Source: Terriglobia bacterium (lineage in GTDB: Bacteria > Acidobacteriota > Terriglobia > Acidiferrales > UBA7541). From it: 64,000 nt of DNA. The stretch covers positions 50,378 to 114,377 of the forward strand of contig JAIQGC010000004.1 of assembly GCA_020072805.1 (NCBI GenBank), in the 5' to 3' direction. Made by a program: the position numbers and the translations under genes. Positions 63,759 through 64,000 of this stretch are shown piece after piece (position 1 is the stretch's first letter; each line of letters starts with the position of its first letter). The notes below the pieces were generated by a model that saw nothing but the letters and a program-made list of their open reading frames with translations, did no database searches and was not told the DNA's origin.

Positions 63759-63789
63759 AGTTCCGTTCACCTCCACGGTGAACGGAACT
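63759..63789. repeat. Perfect 13-bp inverted repeat
   Basis: AGTTCCGTTCACC / GGTGAACGGAACT with a 5-base loop. CCGTTCAC also occurs directly before it as a partial direct repeat (63751-63758). Confidence 0.8.
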
Positions 63790-63852
63790 TAGCCAAAACA
63801 CGAAGGTTGCGGCCGACGCGACAGTGGATTTTGGTCACCGGCAAAACACCCA

Positions 63853-63913
63853 TCGGGGCTGGAGCGACCCCAAAATCTTGCCACCGAAACCGTGGCGGTC
63901 GCTCCAGCCCCGA
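63853..63913. repeat. Perfect 17-bp inverted repeat with nested hairpin
   Basis: TCGGGGCTGGAGCGACC / GGTCGCTCCAGCCCCGA flank a 27-base loop. Within the loop GCCAC / GTGGC can pair, giving a two-tier stem. No T-run follows. Confidence 0.85.
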
Positions 63914-64000
63914 CCGAAATTTCATAGATTTCCCGTTTACACAGCGGAACAACGATGCAACTCAATCTGCATGACGGCCTGCTACGCAGGCCCACAGGAG

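Larger units (their letters stand above)
63518..64000. other. Structured non-coding end region
   Basis: No convincing gene. It holds poly-T/poly-A clusters and two strong inverted repeats, listed separately (63759-63789 and 63853-63913). Confidence 0.5.

Noticed and set aside
63751..63913. CRISPR array
   Set aside because: Repeats are inverted pairs of different sequence, not regularly spaced direct repeats.

Overview
The window is about 62% GC for its first 54 kb (by eye) and looks like the chromosome of an Acidobacteriota bacterium. Signs of this are a CBM9/DUF5916-type outer-membrane protein, a secreted VPS10/BNR-repeat protein, a DUF1343 protein, a diderm-style OmpA protein and an AmpC-like domain fused to GH3. 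The phylum is an inference from gene content; no rRNA is present. The window opens inside the 3' end of ftsZ and ends in a lower-GC accessory region.

Layout. 0-5 kb: ftsZ tail, a secreted coiled-coil protein, a methyltransferase and a CBM9-like outer-membrane protein. 5-8 kb: a copper operon (csoR-copA) with a textbook operator. 8-12 kb: a MacA-like adaptor and two FtsX-type permeases with no ATPase. 12-17.7 kb: a TlpA-like thioredoxin, a glycosyltransferase/two PTPS/folE operon, a GNAT-nitrilase fusion and a VIT/CCC1 transporter. 17.9-20.6 kb: rpsO-pnp. 20.9-24.8 kb: a three-gene operon (TPR-barrel protein, HEAT protein, processive-type glycosyltransferase) resembling an exopolysaccharide synthesis/export unit. 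25-35.7 kb: murA and a cell-wall recycling cluster (murQ, NagZ-AmiE fusion, DUF1343/NamZ-like protein, two permeases, BadF-type amino-sugar kinase). 35.7-39.3 kb: small housekeeping or unknown genes and a YihY protein. 40-43 kb: three minor-pilin genes (PilV-, PilW- and PilX-like). 43-54.7 kb: membrane pyrophosphatase, VPS10/BNR protein, dienelactone hydrolase, OmpA protein and LssY_C protein.

From about 54.97 kb to the end the composition and gene content change. A short sequence resembling the 3' end of a tRNA or tmRNA (minus strand) lies at the junction. Beyond it come a PIN-like protein, small orphan genes, a two-gene unit encoding a wHTH/Panacea-like protein and a proteasome-like Ntn hydrolase, an IS3 remnant, an AbiE-type pair whose AbiEii is fused to a WYL domain and a zinc finger, and a DUF6527-wHTH protein coupled to an unknown gene. 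This looks like a defence-rich genomic island whose far end lies outside the window.

The most novel candidates are the proteasome-like pair (57204-58393), the AbiEii-WYL-zinc-finger fusion (59540-61740), the DUF6527 pair (62316-63517), and a palindromic motif shared by the promoters of the exopolysaccharide-like operon and the LssY_C gene.
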